Of a DNA stretch of 64,000 nt, positions 55,466 through 63,368 are shown piece after piece. The stretch is from an uncultured Clostridium sp. (GTDB lineage: Bacteria; Bacillota; Clostridia; Clostridiales; Clostridiaceae): NCBI RefSeq assembly GCF_947036855.1, contig NZ_CAMQRY010000001.1, positions 1-64,000 of the forward strand, read 5' to 3'. The notes under the pieces were generated by a model. It was not told where the DNA came from. It made no database searches and saw only the letters and a program-made list of their open reading frames with translations. Position numbers and translations under genes: made by a program. The stretch's first letter is position 1, and each line of letters starts with the position of its first letter.

Positions 55466-56098
55466 ATGAGAGAAGTGAAAATTGAGGAATTTATGTGTAA
55501 CCTTGCATCAGAGAAACCAGCACCAGGTGGTGGTGCTGCATCAGGTATGGTTGCATCATTATCAGGGGCGCTTTGCTCTATGGTTTATAGCTTAACAATT
55601 GGGAAAAAAGTTTTTGATGAGCTTGTTGATGATGATAAAGAATTAATGCGTGAAAATATAGAAGAGGCTAAAGGTTTTTATAATGAAGCATTAAACTTTG
55701 CTAGAAAAGATGAGGATGCATTTAATGCACTTATGGCTACTTATAAATTACCAAAATCTACGGATGAGGAAAAGAAGAAAAGAAGTCATGAGATTGAGAA
55801 AAAAACATTAACTTGTATGATAGTTCCACTTAGTCTTGCTGAAGAAAGTATTAATTTTTATAAAAATATAATGTTTGCAGCAGAAAAAGGGAATAAAAAT
55901 CTTGTATCAGATGCAGCAATTTCTGCAATTATGCTACATGCGACAATTGAATCATCAATTATAAATGTTAGGGTGAATTTAGGATTTATAAAAGATGAGA
56001 ATATACAAAAAAGTGTAAAGAAAAAGCTTAATATGATAGAAGAAAATAATAATATAATGAAAATGGAATGCATGGAAGTAGTTAATAAATATATGTAG
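55466..56098 (+). CDS. Cyclodeaminase/cyclohydrolase family protein (FchA-like)
   Basis: The 210-aa helical protein belongs to the formimidoyl-THF cyclodeaminase family. Its signature PAPGGGAASGMVASLSGALC is at about 18-37, and it keeps NFARKDEDAFNALMATYKLP. In clostridia, members act as methenyl-THF cyclohydrolase (FchA) or as formiminotransferase partners; which applies here is open, since no other folate gene is adjacent. GGAG precedes the ATG, and it ends in a shared terminator. Confidence 0.9.
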   Translation: MREVKIEEFMCNLASEKPAPGGGAASGMVASLSGALCSMVYSLTIGKKVFDELVDDDKELMRENIEEAKGFYNEALNFARKDEDAFNALMATYKLPKSTDEEKKKRSHEIEKKTLTCMIVPLSLAEESINFYKNIMFAAEKGNKNLVSDAAISAIMLHATIESSIINVRVNLGFIKDENIQKSVKKKLNMIEENNNIMKMECMEVVNKYM

Positions 56099-56106
56099 TA
56101 CATTTA

Positions 56107-56145
56107 AAAAGCCACAAGTTAAGTAAGATAACTTGTGGCTTTTAC
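56107..56145. terminator. Bidirectional terminator
   Basis: A 15-bp stem (AAAAGCCACAAGTTA with its complement) has a 7-base loop and A/T flanks, between the FchA-like gene and the convergent pdaA. Confidence 0.88.
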
Positions 56146-56912
56146 TATTTATTAAAATCATTAAGTGATCTAAATTCATATCCTTCGGATTTTAAATGTT
56201 TTATAAGACTATCTAAAATTGTAGCATTAGTTTTAGAACAAGCATGAAGTAGCAATATTTGCCCATTATGAATATTAGACGTTATTTTATTAAATGCATA
56301 TTCAGGAGTAGGTTGTTGGTCTGTTAACCAATCTTTATATGCAAAACTCCAAAATACTGATATATAACCAAGCTTTTTAGTTTCCAAAAGGCTTTTATGA
56401 CTATATTTACCCATAGGAGGTCTAAAGAATATAGGCATTTTATCACCAGTTATTTTAGTATATTCAACCTCAACTTCTTTAAATTCTTTTGTGAAATTTT
56501 CAGTTCCAACAAGTGTTGGCATAGATTTATGTTTTGCTGTATGGTTGCACACAAGATGATTTCCATCATACATTTTTTTTATAAGCTCAGGTTGTGAAGT
56601 TATATAAGGCTTTGTAACAAAAAAAGCTGCAGTAACATTATTTTTATTCAAAGTATCAATTATTGATGGAGTAAAACCATTCTCATAGCCCTCATCAAAA
56701 GTTAGATATAAAACTTTTTGCGATTCATTTCCTTTAAATATTGCTATTTCATCACTAAGGAAGGGAGCTTCTCTTGGTGAGAGGAGGGTGTTTAAGTTTT
56801 TATCAAAAGAATAGTACCAATTTAATTCTTCATTACTTGTAGTAGTAGCTAAAACTTTAATTGGTGAGATTAAAAATAAAGCTGCTAGTAGTAGAGAAAA
56901 AAAGTTTATCAT
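56145..56912 (-). CDS. pdaA: PdaA-like polysaccharide deacetylase (muramic delta-lactam)
   Basis: PdaA deacetylates N-acetylmuramic acid as a step to muramic delta-lactam in the spore cortex, which is required for germination. The 255-aa protein has a signal peptide (FFSLLLAALFLISPIKVLA), the NodB motif 1 in YLTFDEGYENGFT, the metal motif CNHTAKHKSM, FFRPPMGKYS and ILLLHACSKTN. The start at 56912 follows AGAGGTGA. A longer ORF running back over the ychF start is spurious. A good sigma-G-type promoter lies just upstream. Confidence 0.92.
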   Translation of the reverse strand: MINFFSLLLAALFLISPIKVLATTTSNEELNWYYSFDKNLNTLLSPREAPFLSDEIAIFKGNESQKVLYLTFDEGYENGFTPSIIDTLNKNNVTAAFFVTKPYITSQPELIKKMYDGNHLVCNHTAKHKSMPTLVGTENFTKEFKEVEVEYTKITGDKMPIFFRPPMGKYSHKSLLETKKLGYISVFWSFAYKDWLTDQQPTPEYAFNKITSNIHNGQILLLHACSKTNATILDSLIKHLKSEGYEFRSLNDFNK

Positions 56913-56932
56913 ATATATCACCTCTTTAAACA

Positions 56933-56962
56933 TATTATGTCTATATAAGGCAAATACTATAA
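56933..56962 (-). promoter_or_regulatory. Candidate sigma-G/sigma-F promoter of pdaA
   Basis: On the minus strand TTATA (56958-56962; 4 of 5 to GHATR) and CATAATA (56933-56939; perfect CATNHTA) are 18 bases apart. This leaves a leader of about 20 bases holding the ribosome binding site. In Bacillus, pdaA is forespore-expressed, which agrees. Confidence 0.55.
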
Positions 56963-57076
56963 AAAAACTTTGATGGATATAGAGGTAGGATTTTACATCA
57001 CTTGAAATATAATAAAAGCTAGAGTATAATTTTATAAGGTAATTAATTAAGTTTAAAATGAAAGGACTGTACATAG

Positions 57077-58174
57077 ATGAAATTAGGAATAGTTGGACTA
57101 CCAAACGTAGGAAAAAGTACATTATTTAATGCAATAACAAAAGCTGGAGCAGAAGCAGCAAACTACCCATTCTGTACAATAGAACCAAATATAGGGGTTG
57201 TAAGTGTACCAGATAAGAGAATGGACGTTTTAGAAGAAATGTATGGAACAAAGAAAAAGATCTATACAGCAATAGAATTTTACGATATAGCTGGACTTGT
57301 TAAAGGTGCTAGTAAAGGTGAAGGACTTGGAAATAAATTCTTATCACACATAAGAGAAGTTGAATCAATAGTACACGTTGTAAGATGTTTTGAAGATGAA
57401 AATGTAGTACACGTAGATGGTTCAGTTGATCCAATCAGAGATATTGAAACTATAAGTCTTGAGCTTATATTTGCAGATATTGATGTTATTGAGAAAAGAA
57501 TGGAAAGAGCTTTAAAAGGAGTTAGATCAGGAGATGCTGCTATAAAAGCTGAATATGCTTTAATGGAAAGACTTAAAGCACACTTAGAAGCAAGTAAACC
57601 TGCTAGAACTTTAGAAGTTACAGAAGATGAAGAGGCTATTATGAAAGGATTATTCCTTATAACATCTAAGCCAGTTCTTTATGCTTGTAATATATCAGAA
57701 GATGATATGATGGAAGGAAATCTTGAGAATGATATGGTTCTTAAAGTTAAAGCTTTCGCAGAAGGTGAAGAAGCTGGAACAACTATAGTATCAGCTAAAC
57801 TTGAAGAAGAATTATCAGGACTTGATGATGATGAAAAGGCTGAAATGTTATCAGAGTATGGTTTAGAAGAATCAGGACTTGATAAATTAATCCAAGCTAG
57901 TTATAAATTACTAGGATTAATCAGTTACCTTACAGCTGGTGTTAAAGAAGTAAGAGCTTGGACAATAAAAGAAGGAACAAAAGCTCCTGCTGCAGCAAGT
58001 AAAATCCACTCAGATATTGAAAGAGGATTTATCAGAGCTGAAGTTGTAGGATATGAAGATTTAGTTGCATGTGGTTCAGAGCCAGCAGCTAAAGAAAAAG
58101 GTCTTTACAGATTAGAAGGTAAAGAGTACGTTATGAAAGATGGAGATGTAGTTCAATTTAGATTTAACGTATAA
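57077..58174 (+). CDS. ychF: YchF/OLA1 redox-responsive ATPase
   Basis: The 365-aa P-loop protein has G1 GLPNVGKST (7-15), the G3-like [17 protein letters not shown] and a TGS domain at the C terminus. It belongs to the YchF/OLA1 group, which hydrolyses ATP rather than GTP owing to an altered specificity motif. It binds ribosomes and affects stress responses in other bacteria. The ATG follows AAAGG. It is divergent from pdaA with 164 bases between the start codons, and ends at a strong terminator. Confidence 0.97.
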   Translation: MKLGIVGLPNVGKSTLFNAITKAGAEAANYPFCTIEPNIGVVSVPDKRMDVLEEMYGTKKKIYTAIEFYDIAGLVKGASKGEGLGNKFLSHIREVESIVHVVRCFEDENVVHVDGSVDPIRDIETISLELIFADIDVIEKRMERALKGVRSGDAAIKAEYALMERLKAHLEASKPARTLEVTEDEEAIMKGLFLITSKPVLYACNISEDDMMEGNLENDMVLKVKAFAEGEEAGTTIVSAKLEEELSGLDDDEKAEMLSEYGLEESGLDKLIQASYKLLGLISYLTAGVKEVRAWTIKEGTKAPAAASKIHSDIERGFIRAEVVGYEDLVACGSEPAAKEKGLYRLEGKEYVMKDGDVVQFRFNV

Positions 58175-58184
58175 TATATATTAT

Positions 58185-58227
58185 AAGTAGCTATCAAAGA
58201 AAAATTTCTTTGATAGCTACTTTTTTA
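58185..58227 (+). terminator. Terminator after ychF
   Basis: A perfect 18-bp stem (AAGTAGCTATCAAAGAAA with its complement) is followed by a T run. Confidence 0.92.
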
Positions 58228-58255
58228 TTGAAATAAAAATAAATGGAAAGCTAAC

Positions 58256-58285
58256 TTTACAAATAATGGAATTTTATGGTATTGT
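58256..58285 (+). promoter_or_regulatory. Promoter of the XRE regulator, extended -10
   Basis: TTTACA (58256-58261), an 18-base spacer ending in TGG and TATTGT (58280-58285). The TG gives an extended -10. It places the transcript start near 58292, so the TTG at 58301 would have no ribosome binding site. Confidence 0.6.
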
Positions 58286-58327
58286 AAATATAAAGCAAAC
58301 TTGACATTTGAGATTGAGGTGAGAAGT

Positions 58328-58546
58328 ATTAAAAATAAATTAGAAGCTATAAGAAAAGATAAGAAGATAGGGCAGGAGGAACTTGCAAAAGCAATGAGCG
58401 TGTCAAGACAAACGATAAGTTCACTTGAAAATGGAAGGTATAATCCATCTATAATATTAGCTTTTAAGATAGCTAAGTATTTTGACTTATTAATCGAAGA
58501 AATTTTTATTTATGAAGAGGGGATTAAATTTGAAACAAGAAGGTGA
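58328..58546 (+). CDS. Small XRE-family regulator, probable AUU start
   Basis: This 72-aa helix-turn-helix protein has the HTH in KIGQEELAKAMSVSRQTISS followed by LENGRYNPS (about 16-45) and a C-terminal helix with LLIEEIFIYEE. It is the YgzD/YvaO-like type that controls an adjacent membrane protein gene. The ribosome binding site GAGGTGA (58316-58322) points to ATT 58328; no ATG is available, and the in-frame TTG 58301 and GTG 58319 lack a proper site. Relatives start MKNK at this spot. It overlaps the next gene by 17 bases, so the two form an operon. Confidence 0.82.
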   Translation: MKNKLEAIRKDKKIGQEELAKAMSVSRQTISSLENGRYNPSIILAFKIAKYFDLLIEEIFIYEEGIKFETRR

Positions 58547-58934
58547 AAAAAATTTGGGTAGTAAAAAGATTTTAAATGGTGTTTTGGTAATTATAGCAGG
58601 AATAATTCAAGGGATAGGCTTGCTTGCATACTTTTTAAGTAAGGATATAAGAGTTGCAGTTATATGTACGGTAGTAGCAATAGGACTTGGAGGTTTAGTC
58701 TTAGCAAATACAACAACAGAAGAAAAAATAGAAATTAATGATGAAAGAAATGTTTATATTAGGCGAAAAGCAGTTTCAAGTGCTAGTAATATAACAATAC
58801 TTATTGAGATTTTTGTAGCTTTTATATTAATGTTTTTGGGTGAAAAAGAGATAGCTACTTTGATATTTGGTTTTGTACTAATTAATTCATTTTTAACAGC
58901 TATGTTTTTAAAAAGATATGAAAAAAGATTTTAA
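58530..58934 (+). CDS. DUF2178-like membrane protein
   Basis: The 134-aa protein has four predicted TM helices (starting about 11, 37, 79 and 100) with a cytoplasmic loop containing EINDERNVYIRRKA (about 68-81). This fits the DUF2178 family, typically encoded next to a small XRE regulator as here. The function is unknown. The start is TTG, seven bases after AGAGGGG, overlapping the end of the regulator; the ATG at 58512 lies upstream of the ribosome binding site. Confidence 0.8.
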   Translation: MKQEGEKNLGSKKILNGVLVIIAGIIQGIGLLAYFLSKDIRVAVICTVVAIGLGGLVLANTTTEEKIEINDERNVYIRRKAVSSASNITILIEIFVAFILMFLGEKEIATLIFGFVLINSFLTAMFLKRYEKRF

Positions 58935-58941
58935 GTAAATG

Positions 58942-58979
58942 AAAAGGTATGAGTTTTATAAAAAACTCATACCTTTTTT
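58942..58979. terminator. Bidirectional terminator
   Basis: A 16-bp stem (AAAAGGTATGAGTTTT with its complement) has a 4-base loop and T runs on both sides. It can end both the DUF2178 operon and the minus-strand selC transcript, whose CCA end abuts it. Confidence 0.9.
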
Positions 58980-59075
58980 GGCGGGAATATGTGAGAATTG
59001 AACTCACCAATGATAGTATTAGTACCACAACTAGGTTTTGAAGACCCGTAGGGACACCAGCCCCTATCTACTCCC
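58979..59075 (-). tRNA. selC: tRNA-Sec (UCA), selC
   Basis: Read on the minus strand this is a 97-base tRNA including CCA. The anticodon loop CTTCAAA carries anticodon TCA, which reads UGA. A 5-bp T stem (GTGAG/CTCAC), a G discriminator with GCCA end, a six-pair D stem and a long variable arm (about 6 bp) fit tRNA-Sec. The acceptor has 7 good pairs (GGGAGTA with TATTCCC); the eighth is a G-A mismatch, and the anticodon stem has a C-A and a G-U pair. These imperfections need checking. A consensus promoter precedes it. Confidence 0.87.
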
Positions 59076-59088
59076 ATATATCTACTTT

Positions 59089-59117
59089 ATTTTATAATAG
59101 TCGATAGATAATGTCAA
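59089..59117 (-). promoter_or_regulatory. Promoter of selC
   Basis: On the minus strand TTGACA (59112-59117) and TAAAAT (59089-59094) are 17 bases apart. The tRNA 5' end lies 14 bases downstream of the -10 box. A perfect -35 and a strong -10 support active transcription. Confidence 0.85.
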
Positions 59118-59223
59118 AAAAAAATATCGTATTGTAGTATAATATATGATATTGTATATAATTTGTTGAATTAATTAACAAATTATATAATAAAATTAAT
59201 ATTTTCCCAATAGTTTTTTAAAA

Positions 59224-59250
59224 AAAGTGGGTAAAAGTGGTTGAAAGTAC
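59224..59250 (+). promoter_or_regulatory. MraZ-type operator: three direct repeats at 10-bp spacing
   Basis: AAAGTGG (59224), AAAGTGG (59234) and AAAGTAC (59244) repeat exactly every 10 bp just upstream of the promoter of the division cluster. MraZ proteins bind such tandem boxes (TGGGN or AAAGTG core with 10-bp period) in other bacteria. The third box is less conserved. Only the mraZ pseudogene lies downstream, so the boxes survive although the intact repressor does not, unless another copy exists elsewhere. Confidence 0.7.
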
Positions 59251-59278
59251 TTGGCAGATAGTGTAAATTATATATATA
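59251..59278 (+). promoter_or_regulatory. Candidate promoter of the mraZ-rsmH cluster
   Basis: TTGGCA (59251-59256) and TATATA (59273-59278) are 16 bases apart and abut the MraZ boxes, so a bound MraZ would overlap the -35. The region is AT-rich, so the -10 choice is uncertain. Confidence 0.45.
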
Positions 59279-59331
59279 AGGATAATTTATAGTTATATAA
59301 ATTACTAGTATATGAAAAACAGGTGGAAAAT

Positions 59332-59591
59332 ATGTTCATAGGAGAGTATAATCATAATTTGGATTTAAAAAATAGAATAATTATACCCTCAAAGTTCAGA
59401 GAGCGTTTAGATGATATATTTTATATGACTAAAGTGCTTGATGGATGTGTATCATATAAACGAATGGGAAGAATTAAATAAGAAACTAAAAACTTTACTA
59501 AACTAAGTAGTAAAGAAAAATGGGACGAATATAATAATGAAAATATTGATTTTTCTGAAATTGCAGAAAAATGATGGATTTAGGAATATAA
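59332..59591 (+). pseudogene. mraZ: Decayed mraZ
   Basis: The first 42 residues (ATG at 59332, AGGTGG upstream) read [20 protein letters not shown] and onward like MraZ, with the DxKGR motif as DLKNR. The reading frame then breaks near 59457-59462. The continuation [13 protein letters not shown] (59462-59500) is in frame +1, and the original frame resumes with SKEKWDEYNNENIDFSEIAEK (59509-59571). About 65 residues of the middle are missing. A second frame break precedes MMDLGI and the TAA at 59589-59591. The stop at 59479 ends the first frame. Normal MraZ is about 143 aa. Confidence 0.9.
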
Positions 59592-59601
59592 GGAGAACAA
59601 A

Positions 59602-60534
59602 ATGGAATTTAAACATATATCAGTACTTTTAAATGAATGTATAGAAGGTTTGAATATAAAAAAAGATGGAATTTATGTTGATTGCACACTTGGTGGAGCA
59701 GGACATTCATCAGTTATTTTAGAGAACCTTGGAAATGAAGGAAGATTAATAGGTATAGATCAAGATAAAGATGCACTTAAAGCAGCTGGAGAAAAACTTA
59801 AAGATTTCCCAAATGCGACTTTAGTTCATAGTAATTTTGAAGAAATAAAAAATGTTTTAGATAATCTTGATATTGAAGGTGTAGATGGTATCTTAATAGA
59901 TCTTGGAGTTTCATCTTATCAACTTGATACAGCTGATAGAGGATTTAGTTATATGAAAGATGCACCACTTGATATGAGAATGAATAGAGAAGAAACACTT
60001 AGCGCACATGAAGTTGTAAATGGTTATACAGGTGAAATGTTATATAGAGTTATTAGAGAGTATGGGGAAGAAAAATTTGCTAAGAGAATAGTTGGATTTA
60101 TAATTAAAGCAAGAGAAGAAAAGGAAATAGAAACTACTTTTGAACTTGTTGAAATAATTAAGTCTGCTATACCAGCAAAAGCTAGAAGAGAGGGACCTCA
60201 TCCAGCTAAAAGAACATTCCAAGCTATAAGAATAGAAGTTAATAGAGAACTTGCAATTATTAAAGATACTATTAAAGATGGAGTAAGTAAGCTTAATAAA
60301 GGTGGAAGAATGGCTATTATAACATTCCACTCATTAGAAGATAGGATTGTTAAAACAACATATAAAAGCTTAACAAATCCATGTACATGTCCAAGTGGAT
60401 TCCCAATTTGTGTGTGTGATAGTGATCCTATCATAAAGATACTTACAAAGAAACCATTAGAGGCATCAGCAGAAGAACTTGAATATAATCCAAGAAGTAG
60501 AAGTGCAAAACTTAGAGTTTTAGAAAAATTATAA
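59602..60534 (+). CDS. rsmH: 16S rRNA m4C1402 methyltransferase
   Basis: RsmH (MraW) methylates N4 of C1402 of 16S rRNA. The 310-aa protein has the SAM motif [14 protein letters not shown] (about 28-41), the [11 protein letters not shown] block, [13 protein letters not shown], and the C-terminal [18 protein letters not shown] region. It ends in [16 protein letters not shown], typical of the family. AAGGAG precedes the ATG. It directly follows the mraZ remnant in the conserved mraZ-rsmH-ftsL-ftsI order. Confidence 0.98.
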   Translation: MEFKHISVLLNECIEGLNIKKDGIYVDCTLGGAGHSSVILENLGNEGRLIGIDQDKDALKAAGEKLKDFPNATLVHSNFEEIKNVLDNLDIEGVDGILIDLGVSSYQLDTADRGFSYMKDAPLDMRMNREETLSAHEVVNGYTGEMLYRVIREYGEEKFAKRIVGFIIKAREEKEIETTFELVEIIKSAIPAKARREGPHPAKRTFQAIRIEVNRELAIIKDTIKDGVSKLNKGGRMAIITFHSLEDRIVKTTYKSLTNPCTCPSGFPICVCDSDPIIKILTKKPLEASAEELEYNPRSRSAKLRVLEKL

Positions 60535-60579
60535 TATAAGGTATAAAAAATAGGGTGAAATTAAGGGTGGTTTTATGTT

Positions 60580-60984
60580 ATGGGTATAGAAAAATTAAAG
60601 CATAATATACAAGGAAATATAACCAATCCAAAGATAAAGGAACAAAATAACAAAAGAAGAAAACTAAGAGAGAAAAAATATTTAGAGAATCATGCATTAA
60701 GGGAAGAGCAGAAGAAAAATAGAGTTATATTTGGAACTTCAATCGTGATGTGTATATTTGTAGCTACATCAATATTTATATTAAGTAGATACAATGCAAT
60801 ATATACAATACAAACTGATATAACAAATCTTAATAATCAGATAAAAGTTATGTCAGAAAAGAATGAAGATTTTAATATAAAAATATCAGAAAGTGGGTCT
60901 TTAGAAAAAATAGAAAAGATAGCTTTTGATAAATTAGATATGGTCTACCCAAATAGAAATGATTCAATGAATATAGTTCCTTAA
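60580..60984 (+). CDS. ftsL: FtsL-like septum protein
   Basis: The 134-aa bitopic protein has a basic cytoplasmic N terminus (1-47), one TM helix (about 50-68, VIFGTSIVMCIFVATSIFIL) and an extracytoplasmic coiled coil with a leucine/isoleucine pattern (about 75-115). This is the FtsL layout. Sequence conservation is low, so position between rsmH and the PBP is a main argument. AAGGGTGG precedes the ATG. A terminator-like hairpin follows. Confidence 0.82.
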   Translation: MGIEKLKHNIQGNITNPKIKEQNNKRRKLREKKYLENHALREEQKKNRVIFGTSIVMCIFVATSIFILSRYNAIYTIQTDITNLNNQIKVMSEKNEDFNIKISESGSLEKIEKIAFDKLDMVYPNRNDSMNIVP

Positions 60985-60997
60985 ATAGTCTTAATAA

Positions 60998-61036
60998 ATG
61001 GATGTACTTTAATAGAGTGCATCCATAATTTTTTAT
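60998..61036 (+). terminator. Terminator-like hairpin between ftsL and the PBP gene
   Basis: ATGGATGTACT pairs with AGTGCATCCAT (one G-U pair) around a 7-base loop, followed by AATTTTTT. It lies inside the division cluster, so partial readthrough or a separate promoter is implied. Confidence 0.7.
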
Positions 61037-61065
61037 TTTAAAATATTATATTATCGGGGGAAAAT

Positions 61066-63291
61066 ATGTTGAAAGATAAAAAGACATCAAAAAATGGACA
61101 GTTTAAGTTAAAGGTTAGAGAGAGAAGTTCAAAAGTTCTTATAATATTTGGGGTAGGATTTTTATTTATACTATGTTTTTTAGTATATAGAGTAGTATTT
61201 AGAGGTGAAGTATATAAAAAAAGAGCTGATGAGCAAGTTATAAGTGAAATAGAAATAGAGGCTAAAAGAGGGCGTATATTAGATAGAAATGGTCATAGCA
61301 TTGCTGTTAGTGGGGATGTTTATAGAGTTGATTTAGATATAGTTAGTATAAATCAAACATTAGAAAGAAAAGCTACTAGTGAGAATAGCGAAGAAAGTTT
61401 AGAAAATGTTTTAATAGAAAAACTAGCAAGTATTTTAAATCTTGATAAAGAATTTGTAGATAGTAAGGTGAATGCAAAACTTAAATCAGGTGCAGATGCA
61501 ACAAGCTCTATTCTTGCAAGAAGAATTAGTAAAGAACAGGCAGATGCGATAAAAGAACTTGATACTTATGGAATTTTAATATCATCAGATACAAAAAGAT
61601 ATTATCCAAATGATGAATTTGCATCTTATGTTGTAGGAAATGTAAATGCTGATGGTAAAGGGCTTAATGGCATAGAGATGTATTATGATTCAGTTTTATC
61701 TGGTATATCAGGATATAGAATTGCGGGTATTGATGGTGACAAGGAGCATGAACTCCCACTTGAAGGTGCTAATTATATAAATCCAATCAATGGTAAGGAT
61801 GTAATATTAACAATTGATGAGAAGATTCAATATTTTGCAGAGAAAGCAGCAGAGAAAGCGTTAAAGGCACATAAGGCTGATTCAGTTAGTGTTTTGGTTA
61901 CAGAACCAAATACTAATGAAATATTAGCACTTGTTACAAATCCAGATTATAATCCTAATAAACCATATGAGGGTTTTGAAGGATTTAAGGGAGAAACAGA
62001 AAGTGAAAAAATACAACAAATGTGGAGAAATAGAGTTATATCTAATACATATGAACCTGGTTCTACATTTAAAATAGTTACAGCATCAGCTGGAGTGCAA
62101 GAAGGTATTGCTAATAGAGGTGAAACATATGTGTGTGGAGGATATAAGCTTATACAAGGGACAAGAATAAATTGCTGGAAGAGAGAGGGACATGGACCAC
62201 AAACATTTAGTCAGATTATAGAAAATTCTTGTAATGTAGGTTTTATGGAGATTGGTGAAAAACTTGGTAAAGAAAAATTGCATGAATATATTACAAAGTT
62301 TGGTTTTGGAAAAGAAACGGGGATTGATATTACTGGTGAAGCAATTGGAATTATTAAGACTCCTGAAACAATGAGTGATGTTGACCTTGCAACTATATCT
62401 TTTGGACAAGCTAACACAGTTAGTATGATTCAACTTTTAACAGGTTTTAATGCTAGTATAAATGGTGGATATTTAGTTAAACCACATTTAATGAAAGAAA
62501 TTTCAAGCACAACAGAAAATGGCACACTTGTTATAAATGATTCTTATAAAACAGAAAAAACACAAGTTATAGATAAAAAAACTTCAGATGTAATAAAAGG
62601 TGCTTTAGAGGAAACAGTTGCAACGGGTACTGGTAAATCTGCTTTTATTGAAGGCTTTAGGGTAATTGGTAAGACTGGAACAGCAGAGATGATAGATGAA
62701 GAAAATGGTGGGTATGGGCAAGGTAGAATTGCTTCATTTATAGCAGGGGCACCTGCAAATAATCCTAAAATAAGTATTTTAGTAGTAGTAGAAAATCCTA
62801 AAGTTGGAGCAGCATCAGGAAGTAGTATGGCAGCACCTGTTGTTAAAGAAGTTTTAGAGGGGATTTATACTTACAAGGGGATTGAGGATTTAGATTTTAC
62901 ACAGGATAATAATTCATCGATAATAATGCCTGAAGTAAGAGGACTTGAAGTAGAGGAAGCAAAAGATATATTTAAACGTGAAAATATCGAAATGAAAATT
63001 AGTGGTAAAGGCAGTAGAGTTAAAAGTTTAGATGTTTTACCAGGAAGCTTAATTAAAAAGGGCGCAGTAGTAAATGTAAAACTTACAGAGGGACAAAATT
63101 TTGAAAGTAAAGTTGTTGTACCAAACTTTATAGGTTATACAAATGATATGATTGAGAGTGTTTTTAATAAAATTGGTTTGAAGTATAAATTAGACAATAA
63201 AATAGGAATAGTTGAAAGGCAGAGTATTGAAGCAGGCGAAGTTGTAAATACTGGAGATACAGTTAAATTAATTTTAAAAAAGAAAGAGTAA
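61066..63291 (+). CDS. Class B penicillin-binding protein with PASTA domains (FtsI/SpoVD type)
   Basis: This 741-aa transpeptidase has a basic tail and one TM helix (about 22-46), a pedestal domain starting EAKRGRILDRNG, and the transpeptidase domain with Ser333 in GSTFK, SCN (388-390) and KTGTAEM (536-542). Two C-terminal PASTA domains follow (about 622-680 and 685-741). It cross-links septal or spore peptidoglycan. It is close in type to Bacillus Pbp2B and SpoVD; which role it plays is not decided by sequence. GGGGGG precedes the ATG. A paralogue follows immediately. Confidence 0.95.
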   Translation: MLKDKKTSKNGQFKLKVRERSSKVLIIFGVGFLFILCFLVYRVVFRGEVYKKRADEQVISEIEIEAKRGRILDRNGHSIAVSGDVYRVDLDIVSINQTLERKATSENSEESLENVLIEKLASILNLDKEFVDSKVNAKLKSGADATSSILARRISKEQADAIKELDTYGILISSDTKRYYPNDEFASYVVGNVNADGKGLNGIEMYYDSVLSGISGYRIAGIDGDKEHELPLEGANYINPINGKDVILTIDEKIQYFAEKAAEKALKAHKADSVSVLVTEPNTNEILALVTNPDYNPNKPYEGFEGFKGETESEKIQQMWRNRVISNTYEPGSTFKIVTASAGVQEGIANRGETYVCGGYKLIQGTRINCWKREGHGPQTFSQIIENSCNVGFMEIGEKLGKEKLHEYITKFGFGKETGIDITGEAIGIIKTPETMSDVDLATISFGQANTVSMIQLLTGFNASINGGYLVKPHLMKEISSTTENGTLVINDSYKTEKTQVIDKKTSDVIKGALEETVATGTGKSAFIEGFRVIGKTGTAEMIDEENGGYGQGRIASFIAGAPANNPKISILVVVENPKVGAASGSSMAAPVVKEVLEGIYTYKGIEDLDFTQDNNSSIIMPEVRGLEVEEAKDIFKRENIEMKISGKGSRVKSLDVLPGSLIKKGAVVNVKLTEGQNFESKVVVPNFIGYTNDMIESVFNKIGLKYKLDNKIGIVERQSIEAGEVVNTGDTVKLILKKKE

Positions 63292-63319
63292 TTTAATTAA
63301 GTTAATCAACATATTATTT

Positions 63320-63352
63320 AAGGATATATCAAATTGATATATCCTTATTTTA
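63320..63352 (+). terminator. Palindromic hairpin between the two PBP genes
   Basis: AAGGATATATCAA is inverted perfectly (63320-63346 region) and is followed by a T-rich tract. It can act as a weak terminator ahead of the second PBP gene, which has its own ribosome binding site. Confidence 0.65.
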
Positions 63353-63368
63353 ATTTTGGAGGTTAATT

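Noticed and set aside
56913..57122. Extended N terminus of PdaA
   Set aside because: The longer reading runs over the ychF start codon; the ATG at 56912 has a ribosome binding site, a signal peptide and a nearby promoter.
58544..58546. TGA ending the XRE regulator as selenocysteine readthrough
   Set aside because: The protein already has the usual length for this type, and the next gene starts within it with its own ribosome binding site.
59224..59250. CRISPR-like or iterated repeats
   Set aside because: Only three 7-base boxes at 10-bp spacing; they fit MraZ operators, with no spacers or cas genes.
59572..59574. In-frame TGA in the mraZ remnant as a selenocysteine codon, given the nearby selC
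   Set aside because: Shifting by one base gives the expected MraZ end MMDLGI and a stop at 59589, and upstream frame breaks already disable the gene. A decay product explains it better.
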